The translations under genes were made by a program, and so were the position numbers. A stretch of DNA of 64,000 nt. Source: Oasisia sp. SBJ-2009 (taxonomy: Eukaryota > Annelida > Polychaeta > Sabellida > Siboglinidae). Below, one piece after another: positions 11,608-24,145 of this stretch; positions within the stretch are counted from its first letter, which is position 1, and each line of letters starts with the position of its first letter. The notes beneath the pieces are model-generated. The model ran no database searches. It had not been told where the DNA came from and saw only the letters and a program-made list of their open reading frames with translations. The stretch lies in the NCBI GenBank assembly GCA_964017155.1, contig OZ024862.1, positions 39,365,675 through 39,429,674 on the forward strand, read 5' to 3'.

Positions 11608-14043
11608 GTGTGTATGTAGAAAGACTTGACAACAACTTCTACAGGTGTGTATGTAGAAAGACTTGACAACAACTTCTACAGGTGTGTAGGTAGAAAGACT
11701 TGACAACAACTTCTACAGATGTGTAGGTAGAAAGACTTGACAACAACTTCTACAGGTGTGTACATAGAAAGACTTGACAACAACTTCTACAGGTGTGTAG
11801 GTAGAAAGACTTGACAACAACTTCTACAGGTGTGTAGGTAGAAAGACTTGACAACAACTTCTACAGGTGTGTAGGTAGAAAGACTTGACAACAACTTCTA
11901 CAGGTGTGTAGGTAGAAAGACTTGACAACAACTTCTACAGGTGTGTAGGTAGAAAGACTTGACAACAACTTCTACATGTGTGTATGTAGAAAGACTTGAC
12001 AACAACTTCTACAGGTGTGTAGGTAGAAAGACTTGACAACAACTTCTACAGGTGTGTAGGTAGAAAGACTTGACAACAACTTCTACAGGTGTGTATGTAG
12101 AAAGACTTGACAACAACTTCTACAGGTGTGTAGGTAGAAAGACTTGACAACAACTTCTACAGGTGTGTAGGTAGAAAGACTTGACAACAACTTCTACAGG
12201 TGTGTAGGTAGAAAGACTTGACAACAACTTCTACAGGTGGGTATGTAGAAAGACTTGACAACAACTTCTACAGGTGTGTAGGTAGAAAGACTTGACAACA
12301 ACTTCTACAGGTGTGTAGGTAGAAAGACTTGACAACAACTTCTACAGGTGTGTATGTAGAAAGACTTGACAACAACTTCTACAGGTGGGTAGGTAGAAAG
12401 ACTTGACAACAACTTCTACAGGTGTGTAGGTAGAAAGACTTGACAACAACTTCTACAGGTGTGTAGGTAGAAAGACTTGACAACAACTTCTACAGGTGTG
12501 TATGTAGAAAGACTTGACAACAACTTCTACAGGTGTGTACATAGAAAGACTTGACAACAACTTCTACAGGTGTGTAGGTAGAAAGACTTGACAACAACTT
12601 CTACAGGTGTGTAGGTAGAAAGACTTGACAACAACTTCTACAGGTGTGTAGGTAGAAAGACTTGACAACAACTTCTACAGGTGTGTAGGTAGAAACCGGA
12701 AACGGCAATGGACAGAAATAATGACAGGGAACGATTAATATGTACTATTTCTCAACTATTTTATCATTTATAATTTTTTTTATTGTAATATAATTAACTA
12801 TTATTTATGTTTAATATCTACTATTTTTAATATCTACTTTTTTGTAATATAATTAACTGTTATTTATCGTATTAGTATTTTAGTATTATTTAGACTAATA
12901 TTATTTATCTATATTGAATTTTTTTTACTGATCTATTTATTTTACAACTATGTTTCTATTTTTAATTTTTAGTTAATCTGTATCACGTAATGTGTAATGT
13001 GCCTATGAATGGTTTTATTGCTAGAAATATGGCATAGACAAATACTGTTATTTATTTATTATTATTATTATTATTATAATACTTACCGGGTAGGTAACTT
13101 CTATTGCACCTAAATCCCTAGAAACCAAACTCAGAGGTGCATCAATGCAAAAAGGGTTGAACGATCGATGAATCAGTAAACAATTTTAGTTGTCATCAGA
13201 TTGATTGATACGCCAGGGAGCTATGGTGGGTAGGCAAGGTAGTAAAGGTATAACAGGGAAGTATGAGAAAAGAAGTTTACATGTTGTTTTGTAATAAAGC
13301 AAAGGAATAAATAACGTATTTTGATGGGGATATGAAACATTTTAATAAATATTTACCTGTTTTTAATATAATCTAAATGATTTCTTTGTCGGTAAATTTT
13401 ATGCACACAATCATGAAAGGTTTCCTACAATATATCCAAATGACATTTGTTATGATGTTAATTTGATGACAGTTTCATTATGTTGATGCAAGTTATTAAT
13501 GGTAGTAACACATTAACATTTGTTCCAAGTTTATCCACATTCCTTGACTGTTTAAAGCACCCATCTACGTGTAATATCAAACAGGAACTCATAAATCGGT
13601 AAAAAACCTTGATGGATTGGTAATTTTGGGAGATAACTGTGGTTTTACTTATCTTCTGAGGGGTTGTTGATTAATTCCTGATAGTTTGTTTTTTCGAGGC
13701 AAGAGTTCTCTCCCTGCTAGTGACACGACCTCATGAGATGAAAGACACAAAGTAGAAATGGCTGTGAAGTGTTTAATAATAAAATTATTATGTTTTATTT
13801 GATATGGCGCCACATCCAGTGCCGTTTGTGGCACCACTTGAAATGGTAGAGCTGCAATAAATAACAAAATAAAAATGTGAATATATATCATTTAAAATAC
13901 GTGTAGCAATAAGAATAAAATAACAAATAAATACATATTAAATTATGTTGAATGTCTAAATAAAGAGGTAAATAATTATATAAAAAATAATGCTTATATA
14001 TATTATTATATATACACACATATATATATATCTATATATATAT

Positions 14044-14099
<56 letters not shown>

Positions 14100-14474
14100 C
14101 AAATACTTGTTGCAATAAGAATAAAATAACAAAGAAATACATATTAAATTATGTTGAATGTCTACATAAAGAAGTAAATAAAAAAATAATGCTAATATAA
14201 TTATATATATATATATATATAATATATAATATACAAATACTTGTAGCAATAAGAATAAAATAACAAATAAATACATATTAAATTATGTTGAATGTCTAAA
14301 TAAAGAAGTAAATAATTATAAAAAAAATAATGCTAATATAATTATATATATATATACCTGTATATATATATAATAAAATTATATTAGCCTTATTATATAT
14401 ATATATATATATATACATACATATATATATATATATATAATAAGGCTAATATAAATTTATATATATATATATAT

Positions 14475-14513
<39 letters not shown>

Positions 14514-17500
14514 TAATAGTAATAATAAATAATATAGTAAAACATATAATATAAAATGGTATGCATGAAGAATAATGCTGGAACGTCTACAGGGATGGAG
14601 GCCCCCACCCAGATGGCTCCAAGCTGACGAGACTGGCAACACAAGCACCGGACCTCTCAAAGAACTCGATTCCGTACGAGGAGTTGGACTGTGTCATCAA
14701 CGGGGAGTACACTGTGGGGTGTCGCAGGGAGGGTGACGACGTCTATTTACCCTTCAGCTTCGTCTCCAAGTACTTTGAGGTAGGGTTCCAAATGAGACCT
14801 CCACGACAATCGAAGCAGCTGAACTCTGCATGAAGGTTAATTTACCCAGGAACCGGAGACTTACTGCAGCTAATAGTGGCATATCTCGTTTTCACAGAAA
14901 ATTATTTATTTATTTTTCACCTTGTGGGGGCAAAATTCCTTGAGAATTCCGTTGTCAGTTGTCACAGATGGGACCACAGTTTGGGTTTATCAAGTGCACA
15001 TTCCAAGTGGATCTTTTTATTACTCTTTTCTTGTCAAAGCAAACCAGCATGCAAAAGGCAAAAACATCTGTAAACGTTTGACGTACTTTTATTGGGCAAC
15101 ATTATGTTGTCATTCAGGATTACTTGGTTGCGTCACATCAGTTGCAACTTGCATGGTCAGCGGATCGACATAAAATGTCATGTATTAACATTATGCAAGT
15201 ACAGTGCCAGTGCGTATCATGTGATGTAATCTACGACAGTAAAAACAGCAGAATTAATTCCAGTGACATTTCCTACCTCTCTGGTTCTTTTCATCTTACC
15301 AGCCGACTATTTTTAGTTAATTCAATTTGTGCAAGATACGAAATGTAAATGAAAGCGCCATATGTGTGGTGTGTGTGTGCCCGCGTTTTTCTTACGTATA
15401 ATGAATTTCTATTGATCCACGCGTGATAAAACAGCAGCCGGTTGGAGCCTAACATGTTGTGTGTGATGTATCGACGATGGCATGGGCACCCGTCAAGTTT
15501 ACCGAGTCAAGCATCACAGTGAATGACGCAGTGGTGGTGGCTGGGTTATATGGGTCTCCTAATGCATTGACAACCAACTGTGGCATGGACTTTTAAGAGA
15601 AATCCAATGAATATAGCTCCTCCGGGGGCCGCTTGGCTCTCTCTGTCGGATCTTTCAATCCCTGCAGTTACCTTATGTCTAGTCAGTTAACAATGCGAGA
15701 TGTGACACCAGCGTCCACCCGTCATTTGAATGGGTAAAAACGAATATGGACAGGTAGTAATATGGGTGGATTGGTAAAAAAATGAAGGAGAAAAAAGATC
15801 TTCCAAAATCCAAAACTATTGATATTGTTAGTTATGCCTTAAAAGTGAGCGTAAATGGTGTTCGTAGTCTTTTTCAGGTCAAAAAAATACATTTAAAGTT
15901 TGTGAACTGGCTTAACAGTTAACATCCACATGTCCACCAAAACATGTGTGACTGGCAATAATTTGATCCTGCATAAAGCCCTGGATATCAATGCCTTGGG
16001 AAGATAACGCTCAAAGACAGCACACACGCATGTACGCATGCACACACACACACGCACGCACACACACCAGTTGTAGTCAGTGTATTGTCAGCACTTTCAC
16101 CGTGGGAGGTGCAGGTTAGTGTCTTTCTGCTTTAATTAGCCAATAAGGCTTCGTTTCCTGTCGTTTATGGTCTGTCTGTGATTGGCTGCTCATCTGCAGG
16201 ATCAAACAAGATACCTTTCGTGGTATGGGGAAGTTAATATATTATTGCCCAGGGGTCTCAAATGTTTTTGAATTCACCTCCCACTAGTCCCACGTGTTTT
16301 GTTTACTTCCCACCTACAATTCACCCACATCCAGTTTCAAGACACACACCTTAATTATTAACACCGTTCTTTTGGTAGTTCAAGAACATCTTATAAAAAA
16401 TTGCTTAACTAAATTTGCTACTGGACTACCCCCGTAGTCTTGTATCCCCTTACAAGTACTGCCACCTTGTGAATGTGAAATACATATAATTGCAATATGG
16501 TACACCCGATGGCAGCAACTATCGGATATGGTTGAATAGCCTTGGGGACCATAATGTCTGGATACAGACAAATAGCGTGGGTCGGTACTCAGACTATTTG
16601 TCCGGAAACACTTCCTGGAGGTTTATTATCATGGTTTATTGCTGTAGTCATTTATTATTATTAATTAACTCTCTGCCTCTGCCTCTGCCCCTGCCCCTGC
16701 CCCTGCCCCTACCCCTGCCTCTCCCTCTCTCTCTCTCGCTCTCTCCCTCTCTCGCTCTCTCGCTCTCTCTCTCTCTCTATTGCAATTACTAATATATAGC
16801 TTATATCTAGTTCAATTGTTTACAATAATGATTTACCTATACGTATTCAAATGTTTATCAATTTTAACTACTATTGTCAACACTACTGAACAGAGTTTTA
16901 CTTTGGATTTTAGTATCTAAATCAAGTTTCTTATTACACTCTGTGTTACCTTTCTGCAGGTGTACGGCAAACTGGTGCAGAACGGGGAGGACACGAGGTT
17001 TGAGTGGAGCCACAGCTACTCCCACGTGTATGTCCCCGACGGAACCTACTCTCCCACGGGCATCTTCATGTCCTTCGAGCACTACAATGTCGAGAAAAGG
17101 GACCGGGTCAAATGTATCAGTGCCATCGAAGGTAGGTCTTGTTTCCTTGTGAAAAACATGTAACATTGCAGGTCAGTCACAGCAGTGTTTTCTTTGTTCT
17201 TTACTTGTTACAGCAACGTTTTTCGTCGTGTATAGAATTGTGTTTTATATGTAAAAACACAAATAAATGATTGTATCTTGCAAACGATTGTTAAAGATAT
17301 CAGCCATGGCTAATGATTAATGTAATTTATATAAAGTAAACTAGTAATGGCCAGGTGTTGTGTTGCATAGTGCACCAAGTATGTTACGCTGTTCATAGCA
17401 TTTGATATTACACAGTGGCACCTATTCAGTGAAACGCCATCTCCACTAAGTAGCATATAGCCACATTGCAGTAACTGTGCCAGGTCTGTCTAGCCAGGTA

Positions 17501-20500
17501 CTAATATAAACAGTAGGATGAACCAAGTCAACAATGAATAACTAAAACTGCTCAACAATAGTAACTTGTTTTTAAACCCAGACCCTCTTGATTAAAAGTT
17601 TGATGGACTGGAGCCTAGACTAAAATGCCTCAAAATAATTCTATATAACATGTCACATAAATAACATTTACATTGACATATTTTGCATTTGTTGTATTAT
17701 TTTTTTTTTCTAATCTACATGCATACACGAATTCTACGAAACATATATGATGAAAAAAACAAGGAACATCTTAAAGGACACTTCTCACCCATTGCACGAA
17801 CTCTACTATGTTGCACAATCTGGTTGTAGGTACATTTCCGAAAGAACACGCACGAACCGTTATCGAAACACATTTCTTCCAACTTCTGTTAGGCTACTAA
17901 ACACGAAATCGGGGAGGGGAAAATGATCGGGGAGGATGGGGGATACAGTGGGGTGCACTACTCTCATTTAGCTTTGCACTGTCACTACTAATTGTCACTA
18001 CTAATGTCGTTGTTTTATGTTGTGTTATGGGAATATTTACCACAAGAATTTTTCCTCTTTGGGGGACTATTAGATTCAAGATTCGAGATTCAAAAAACGT
18101 TATTGTCCGTTTAAAAACATATTAAAAACGTAAATATTTCTTCAGTCACACATAAAATGACAGTAATAAAAACATTGGTGAATCATATAGGGCCTACAGT
18201 TGTCCATACACAATAAAATGATAGTAAATATAGTCATCACTAATATAGGTAAAGTATAATAATAAATTACGTATAAAAATAGCTACTAAGATAAATAAAT
18301 AAATAAGCATGTATAATTTCTTAAAATGGGTCTCTGATAGGAGACAATAACATTAGTAATAACATAATACTAAAACTGATAAATAAATAAGATTAAATAA
18401 AGAGTTACCATAAGAATATGAGAGGTTATTTTATTGTACACGTGTGCCTGCTGTGTTCCAGGGGTGCCTATCTCCACCCAGTGGGGGGCCCATGGCTACT
18501 ACTACCCCATCCAGATCGCCCAGTACGGACTCAGTCACTTCAGCAAGTTTCTCACGGAGAAGCCGCGGTCATCCATTGTGGTAGAAGACGCCGAGGACGA
18601 CGGGGCCGCTGACCAGTGGGCAGTGGTGGGTCAGCGGGGCACGGTCAGCAGCGTCCTTGACCGACACAGACACACACACGTCATTGAGTTTGACACGGCA
18701 GGTTTGTAATAACGATGATAAGAAATTTGGTTTTATGCTAAGGTTGAAAGTAGAGCACTGTATACAACAATTGATTAAATTGTTTATAAATAAATGCAAT
18801 AATGTGAACAAGTAAATAAATAAGAATGGCCAAGACTTTGTTATATAAAATTGAATTAGATAAATTAAATTGAGTTTGACACGGCAGGTTTGTAATAATG
18901 ACGATAAGAAATTTTGTTTTGTGCTAATGTTGAAAGTAGAGCACTATATACAGCAATTGATTAAAGTGCTTATGAATAAATGCAATAATGTTAACAAGTT
19001 TAATAAATTAGAATGGCTAAGACATTGTTATATAAAATTGAATTAGAGAAATTAAATTGCAATTTGTATAAATTATCCACTAACGTTGGCAATAAAACAA
19101 ACAAATATGTGTTGTATTGGTACAGTTTAGTTACATCAAAAAATAAGTTGGCATAAGTAATGGATAAGTTACTTTTTGGATCTATTTGGAAATCATAATA
19201 GTTATGTCAGTTTATTTCCGTTGTTGCTCAGAAAAATGTGTTAACTATTTGTTCAAGATATTTAACATACAGGATGATTTCCATTAAATGCCATAGAAAT
19301 CAACCTGATCCTGTCTTCATATCTAATGTTGTTGGCAAACTCAGAAGCCAGTGTACAATGTAAAGCATATTGTTAAAAAAAAGTATGCCAATAAATCTGC
19401 CCAAAACATTTGTTATGAGATTAAGCCATCCAAAGAGGGGTTGGGTTAGCAGCTTAGAATCATCGACAGTTTATTCCAGTACCATAGACAGTGACCTTAT
19501 CTAGTCCCAGCTGTGATTTCTCAGCTGTTGGCAATTGCAGAACGGTGGTGCCATCTGGTGAATGCTAGCAAAATTAACCAAACTGCATAAGTCAGATAAG
19601 ACACAGTTAGTCAATGTTATTATACATTTGTTTATGTTGTGCGAGTAAGGCAGCCTTACAATACAAGGATGTGCATGTTTCTGTTTTATGTAATTCAGAA
19701 ACACGGTCTCGCAAATGTTTCTGCAGTATTGTATAAATTTTCACTGCCCAAATGTACGAATTGTTTTGCATGGATTAAAATGGGTAATATTTAAATCAGA
19801 TAAAGTAAAAAAAAATTCAAGTTGACATATCATGGGTCAGGCGTAAACATGCTGTTGGTAGACCATTAACACACTGCTAACACACCATGCTAACACACTA
19901 AAATCCGACATTAGCATAGCACATTAACACAATATGACTTTGCCATTGGTGTGCTGTCACTAGTCAACCATAACCAGTCTCACTTAGTGATCTTGTTCTT
20001 GTAGATTCCATCCACAACCCTGGCATCGTTCACCAGTTGGAGAACATCGTCTTTGGTTTCCTCTTCTTCGACATACGGTTTGAAACCAACGGCAGCGTGA
20101 CCGTTGCCATGGAGATGAAGGGTCGGTCGAACCGGCTCTTCTACCTACACTACATATGCTCCGAGAACGTACTCGCAGTCAGCGAAGACAACGTCTACTA
20201 TGGCATCGGTTTTCGGCGTACGTGGGGTCGTATCACGCGCGACCTCATGGTCGACGCCCAGAAGGGCATCATGATGCAACTGGGGAAAAAGTTCCGCGGC
20301 AGTCGACTCGTTCCGCTTCGCGTCCTCAGCGTGTCCGTTCGTGGTCACGGTTGGATCGACAATATCACGTTTGCCAGTAGCGCCCACCTCGAACAGATGT
20401 ACGATGCGGCCGATTGGTTCGTGCGTCACCAGGACGACAAGGGTGGCTGGCCAATCATGGTCACGCGCAAGTTGGCGCTCGGCCGCCTTGAACTGCCACC

Positions 20501-21038
20501 AGGGTGGTATTCGGCCATGGCCCAGGGCCAGGCGATATCGTTACTCGTACGCACGTACGATCGGACAAAAATCCGCGTGTACTTAGACTGCGCTCTGAGA
20601 GCAACAAAACTTTACAGCATTCCAAGCAGTGAGGGGGGTGTGCGGGCGATGTTTGCCGATAAATATCCGTGGTATGAGGAATACCCAACAGTGCCGAGCT
20701 CTTTTGTGCTCAACGGATTTATCTATTCGTTGATTGGTCTTTACGACCTGAAGACAGTGGCGCCGCCTGATGAGGCAAGAGACACCGAAAGCCTTTATAG
20801 TACGGGTATATCATCGCTGAAGGCTTTGCTGCCTTTGTTTGACACGGGGTCAGGGTCGGTGTACGACCTTCGACATTTCACCCTTGCCATGTCACCTAAC
20901 CTAGCTCGCTGGGACTACCACACGACTCACATCAACCAGCTGCTACTGCTGAGCACGATCGAAGACGATCCGGTGTTTGAGGCGGTCGCTAATCGATGGA
21001 TTGGTTACATGAAGGGAAAGCGGGCAGCACATAATTAA
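11477..21038 (+). CDS. GLCE: D-glucuronyl C5-epimerase (heparan sulfate), complete, 5 coding exons
   Basis: This enzyme converts D-glucuronate to L-iduronate in N-sulfated heparosan in the Golgi, a step in heparan sulfate synthesis. Five exons (11,477-11,607; 14,593-14,779; 16,960-17,131; 18,462-18,701; 20,005-21,038) join in frame with GT-AG borders to 587 residues, close to the 617 of the human enzyme. Residues 1-7 are basic and about 8-25 form a membrane anchor (type II topology). Family blocks are intact: YEELDC in exon 2, [10 protein letters not shown] in exon 3, STQWG and [11 protein letters not shown] in exon 4, and in exon 5 [11 protein letters not shown] (about 390), [10 protein letters not shown] (410), [12 protein letters not shown] (470), [13 protein letters not shown] (523) and [15 protein letters not shown] (542). 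The start at 11,477 is preferred because an anchor follows directly; a second Met lies four codons on. No frameshift or stop is seen. The unusual points are donor duplications at exons 1 and 4. No AATAAA is evident in the next 900 bp. Confidence 0.95.
11608..12695 (+). repeat. 37-bp minisatellite carrying the exon 1 splice donor, about 29 copies
   Basis: The unit starts GTGTGTAGGTAGAAAGACTT and ends GACAACAACTTCTACAG, which is the 3' end of GLCE exon 1. Every unit boundary therefore recreates an exon-end/GT donor junction. Variants are TATGTAG, TAGGTAG and TACATAG near base 7-9 and occasional GTGGGT. Read on from exon 1, the first unit gives an in-frame TGA, so only the first donor can give full-length protein. 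Thirty-seven is not a multiple of three. Confidence 0.95.
13901..14340 (+). repeat. three copies of an about 95-bp segment separated by TA tracts
   Basis: Copies at about 13,904-14,000, 14,107-14,200 and 14,240-14,340 share GCAATAAGAATAAAATAACA and AATTATGTTGAATGTCTA. They are separated by variable (TA)n and (CA)n tracts, as expected when slippage expands the spacer of a tandem duplication. Confidence 0.85.
13996..14515. repeat. TA-dinucleotide tracts
   Basis: Several (TA)n runs with short CACA interruptions, the longest at about 14,052-14,097 and 14,456-14,510, just 80 bp before the exon 2 acceptor. Confidence 0.9.
14370..14460. repeat. inverted repeat around a TA tract
   Basis: ATTAGCCTTA (14,383-14,392) and TAAGGCTAAT (14,441-14,450) are the unique parts of longer complementary arms that also include TA-rich sequence. 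A hairpin with a TA-rich loop is possible. Confidence 0.7.
14593..14779 (+). CDS. GLCE: GLCE coding exon 2
   Basis: Completes codon 44 and encodes residues to 106. Acceptor CTACAG, donor GAG/GTAGGG. Contains the conserved YEELDC block and ends at KYFE, matching the family at the start of the luminal beta-rich domain. Confidence 0.93.
14780..16959 (+). other. GLCE intron 2
   Basis: No gene. It contains a short CA-rich tract at about 16,020-16,067 and a pyrimidine-rich low-complexity tract at 16,672-16,782. Ends at TTTCTGCAG. Confidence 0.6.
16672..16782 (+). repeat. (CTGCCC)n and (CTCTCT)n tract
   Basis: Pyrimidine-only strand: CTGCCC/CTGCCT hexamers followed by CT dinucleotides, about 180 bp before the exon 3 acceptor. 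Confidence 0.85.
16960..17131 (+). CDS. GLCE: GLCE coding exon 3
   Basis: Residues 107-163 plus one base. Acceptor TTTCTGCAG, donor GAAG/GTAGGT. Encodes VYGKLVQ, the [10 protein letters not shown] block and [12 protein letters not shown]. Confidence 0.94.
17132..18461 (+). other. GLCE intron 3
   Basis: AT-rich, with a T-run at about 17,700-17,710. A segment near 18,070-18,110 (ATTCAAGATTCGAGATTC then TTATTGTCC) looks like the tail of a dispersed repeat but cannot be assigned. No gene. Confidence 0.5.
18462..18701 (+). CDS. GLCE: GLCE coding exon 4
   Basis: Residues 164-243 plus one base. Acceptor TGTTCCAG, donor GGCAG/GTTTGT (a weak donor, T at +3 and G at +5 absent). Encodes [19 protein letters not shown]. 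Its last 18 bases and donor are duplicated 186 bp downstream. Confidence 0.93.
18683..19068 (+). repeat. 186-bp tandem duplication spanning the GLCE exon 4 donor
   Basis: TTGAGTTTGACACGGCAG followed by GTTTGTAATAA at the exon 4 end recurs at 18,870-18,887, and the following about 170 bp of intron also repeats with scattered substitutions. The second copy is a pseudo-donor identical over the first 11 intronic bases except for a later base change. Confidence 0.9.
19069..20004 (+). other. GLCE intron 4, remainder
   Basis: AT-rich, nothing recognised. Ends at TTGTTCTTGTAG. Confidence 0.6.
20005..21038 (+). CDS. GLCE: GLCE coding exon 5: catalytic C-terminal domain
   Basis: Large terminal exon, residues 244-587, ending KRAAHN and TAA. 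It is much more GC-rich than its surroundings. It holds the whole C5-epimerase C-terminal domain, including the [31 protein letters not shown] and [11 protein letters not shown] blocks, which line the active site in known structures of the family. Confidence 0.96.
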
Positions 21039-24000
21039 GTTTATTTATTACAGACAGTTTGTTGTGTCTCGGTTGTGTGGGATTCAGGTCCAATGTTTCT
21101 TCTATGCAGGTATTGCGTCTCGGTCGTCAAAACTGGGTGCCATAGGTGGTGGACTTAATTTTAGTGCTGCAATATGTCGATGGTAAAAACAGTGTTGACT
21201 AGACAAATCATAACTGGACATGGCTAACAATAGTTTGCATGTTGATTTAGGGTCTTTCCAATCACAATGAATTATTATATATAAAATGAAAAAAATCGAT
21301 TAATATTACATAAAGCATATTTCTGTACTTTTCCGGTGCAAGTTTATTACCCTTGCTTGACCTATTTTATAGCAAAACACTGTGTGATGTATGAAAAACA
21401 CCAAACGTTTTGACAAAGTTTTCTGTGTGAGCCCCCTGAAATTGAAAATGCATTTTTGCACACTTAAAAGTGTAGATGTGATTCAATTTTTGCATCCAAA
21501 CCATTTCAGTCTGTTGTTCACCAGGGTGGCGCCATAAGTTAATAAGGTAGGGAAATAAGTGGTGTATTTAACGTAAAAACATCTTGCTAACAATTACAGT
21601 TTACGTGTGGCAGCATTATTTTGAAATTGTGTAAATTGAATGAAACTTCCTTTTGCAAAAGCAGGTTTGTACAACCCAATTCAGCTGTGCTTTTACAATG
21701 GTGAATGAATACCTAGCTTCATTACCACCTATTTTTAAATGAATCGAAATGTCGTTGTTCATATTCTATAATGGCAATTCATTAGCACAATTCTACTGCT
21801 ATCCTAGAACTGCTGGCCTGCCAACTACACTATATATTAGCCTTCTCCGTAATGTTGAAATGTCTGAAGAACGACGAAAGTTCACCAGTATCTATTTATA
21901 AACGTGCTCTGATGAGTTATTTTGTAATTGTACAGAAACTGAGAAAGTCGATATACTGTCTTTTCTGTTGTATTCATGTGCCTGTTTTACCTGTGATATG
22001 TAGCGGTGATATAATGCGGTGTGTCATCTTCACTGGTTGTCATGGAAACACCTAAACATGCTGGCTAAAGTCTGGTTTACACAAGTGATTAGTATTCCTT
22101 CAGATCAGAAGACTGTGCACAGCTAAGTTGCAGATATACAGACGTGAAATGTCTGTAGATGCTGATACAGACTCATTCTCATGCCACTCCCATTTGAACT
22201 TTGAATGATGAAAGTATATCTGGTGTTGAACAAATTTCTTTGCCACTGCGTAATGATCAAATGTCAGCCATATTGGAACCAACCATAACTGTGACAAATT
22301 GGATTGTTAATTACTCATATAAACAGGCCTGTTGGGCAGCAACATTTGAACTCGATTACCAATATGGATTACATTCGGTAGCAATATAGCTTTGTATCAC
22401 TATTTGTTGATATTAAAATTAGTGATAGTTGAATTTCAAAATATAATATACTGCTGATAAATGTGATATTAATGCAGGGGTAAGTCAGATTTTAAATTCA
22501 GAGACATCGGTACAAGATTCAGTGATGTTCGTGTAAAGCAGAATTAAAATGAACAAGTTTTTTGGTTTTCTGGACCTTTGCTGCTATCTTTTGTAAAGAT
22601 TCAAAATAACTGCAGGGGTCGTCAAATGGTTGTGCTATATTTTGCAGCAAGTCTCACTAACAATATTGTGTCAGCTGAAATAATAATTTTCAACTGTGGC
22701 ATTGTACGCACACATCTGTGTAAATACATGCCTGTGTTATGTACATAATGATGTGTAATTATATGCATATATCGGTTGTGTAAATGAAAAGGCTCTGGGA
22801 GTGCGTGTACGTCTGTAATGATAATGCAAACAACTCTGTCCGTTATTAAAATATCAAAATAGTTGTTAATCAAACATAAGAACTTTGTAACGTAGTCAAT
22901 CAAAGCAGTTTGGTAATTTATGTGGCATTACGCGACCAACTTCTGAATATATTTGAATGATCCAATAATATTCAGGTTACTTTGTTTGGGGCAGCATGGG
23001 GCTTTTATCACTAACACTAAAATTTGTTGAATCAACAATGTCTTCTCAAGAATAATGCTGACTTAATTATTGCATCAATTTTATTACTATCCACAATGCA
23101 GAAATCAAAACAGAGTGTACCACAGTGTATCAGATGCCTCACTGGAGTAGAGATGGAGAGAAGGAGCTCTTCATTCAAAATCTATTGGGTGATGAATCTG
23201 TACATTTATTTTGAAAGGTAATTATTGAACCGATTAGCTCTACATGAAACAATCATGATTAGAATGATATCAACATGTAAGATCTGCGTTAGGTTAACAT
23301 ATTGCTCAAATGCAAAATACAAGTAACATTCTAGCCGAATCACACAAGCTATATGTCATACAGTAAATTGTAAATATTTGAAATGACTTTATTTTACCAA
23401 ACCATACTATTCGTGGCACCAACTAACTTTGTGTCTTTATGTTTGGTCTGTCCTTCACGAGTGTGTTGTTCGACAGCAGAACAAAGTAAGCCACAATCCT
23501 TATTTTATTGACGTATCAAGATCTTTAATGTTGTAGACTATTATTTAAATTCTTGTTATTTCAGTCAGTTATTTGCATAAGACGTAAATTTGTAAATGAA
23601 ATGTCCAATGGTGGCGTGAATAAGGTTTTTATTGAGGATGGTTGTTCACATATACTGCTATAGATATGATGTTTGCATGAATATTCTTTATAAGAGGTGT
23701 GTATATTTCTTTAGAATTGTTAACAGAATAAATGATGAATGGTTGTTTATTTGTGAAGGAATAAATTACCCTTATTTAAAGAAAATAATTGTTCTTTTCA
23801 GTAATTGTGCACACGCATGTACATGTGATTTTACATCGTTCATGCATAAATCATTATAAACTGAACTAAATTTAATTGTTAAAATGTATCGAGTATATGA
23901 ATTTAAACAATGAGGAGTGTTTGCACTCAGCCAACATATGTATTTGGCTCTGGGATCTAAAAGTGAGGTTTTATAGCGCGGTGTACGGTCCATCAGACAG

Positions 24001-24145
24001 TTCAAAATCAAACACCATTTTAGTTTCTCTGGAAAGCTTTCTACCATGCTGCAATTGTATTGTTCCATGGAGCAATGTAGAGTGAAAGAAGTTGATTATG
24101 TAGATCAAAAACTCGCACGATTGCTGGTGCACGAATGCCATTCTT
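21039..24145. other. intergenic AT-rich stretch between GLCE and the Polinton-like element
   Basis: No gene, RNA or mobile element was recognised. Composition shifts sharply to GC-rich at about 24,150, marking the edge of the inserted element. Confidence 0.5.

Larger units (their letters stand above)
12696..14592 (+). other. GLCE intron 1, remainder
   Basis: AT-rich intron with ATT repeats near 13,059-13,080, a triplicated segment and TA tracts (listed separately). It ends at the acceptor ACGTCTACAG at 14,592. No other gene is seen. Confidence 0.6.

Noticed and set aside
11608..12695. CRISPR-like regular array
   Set aside because: Units are head-to-tail without unique spacers, and the setting is an animal intron.
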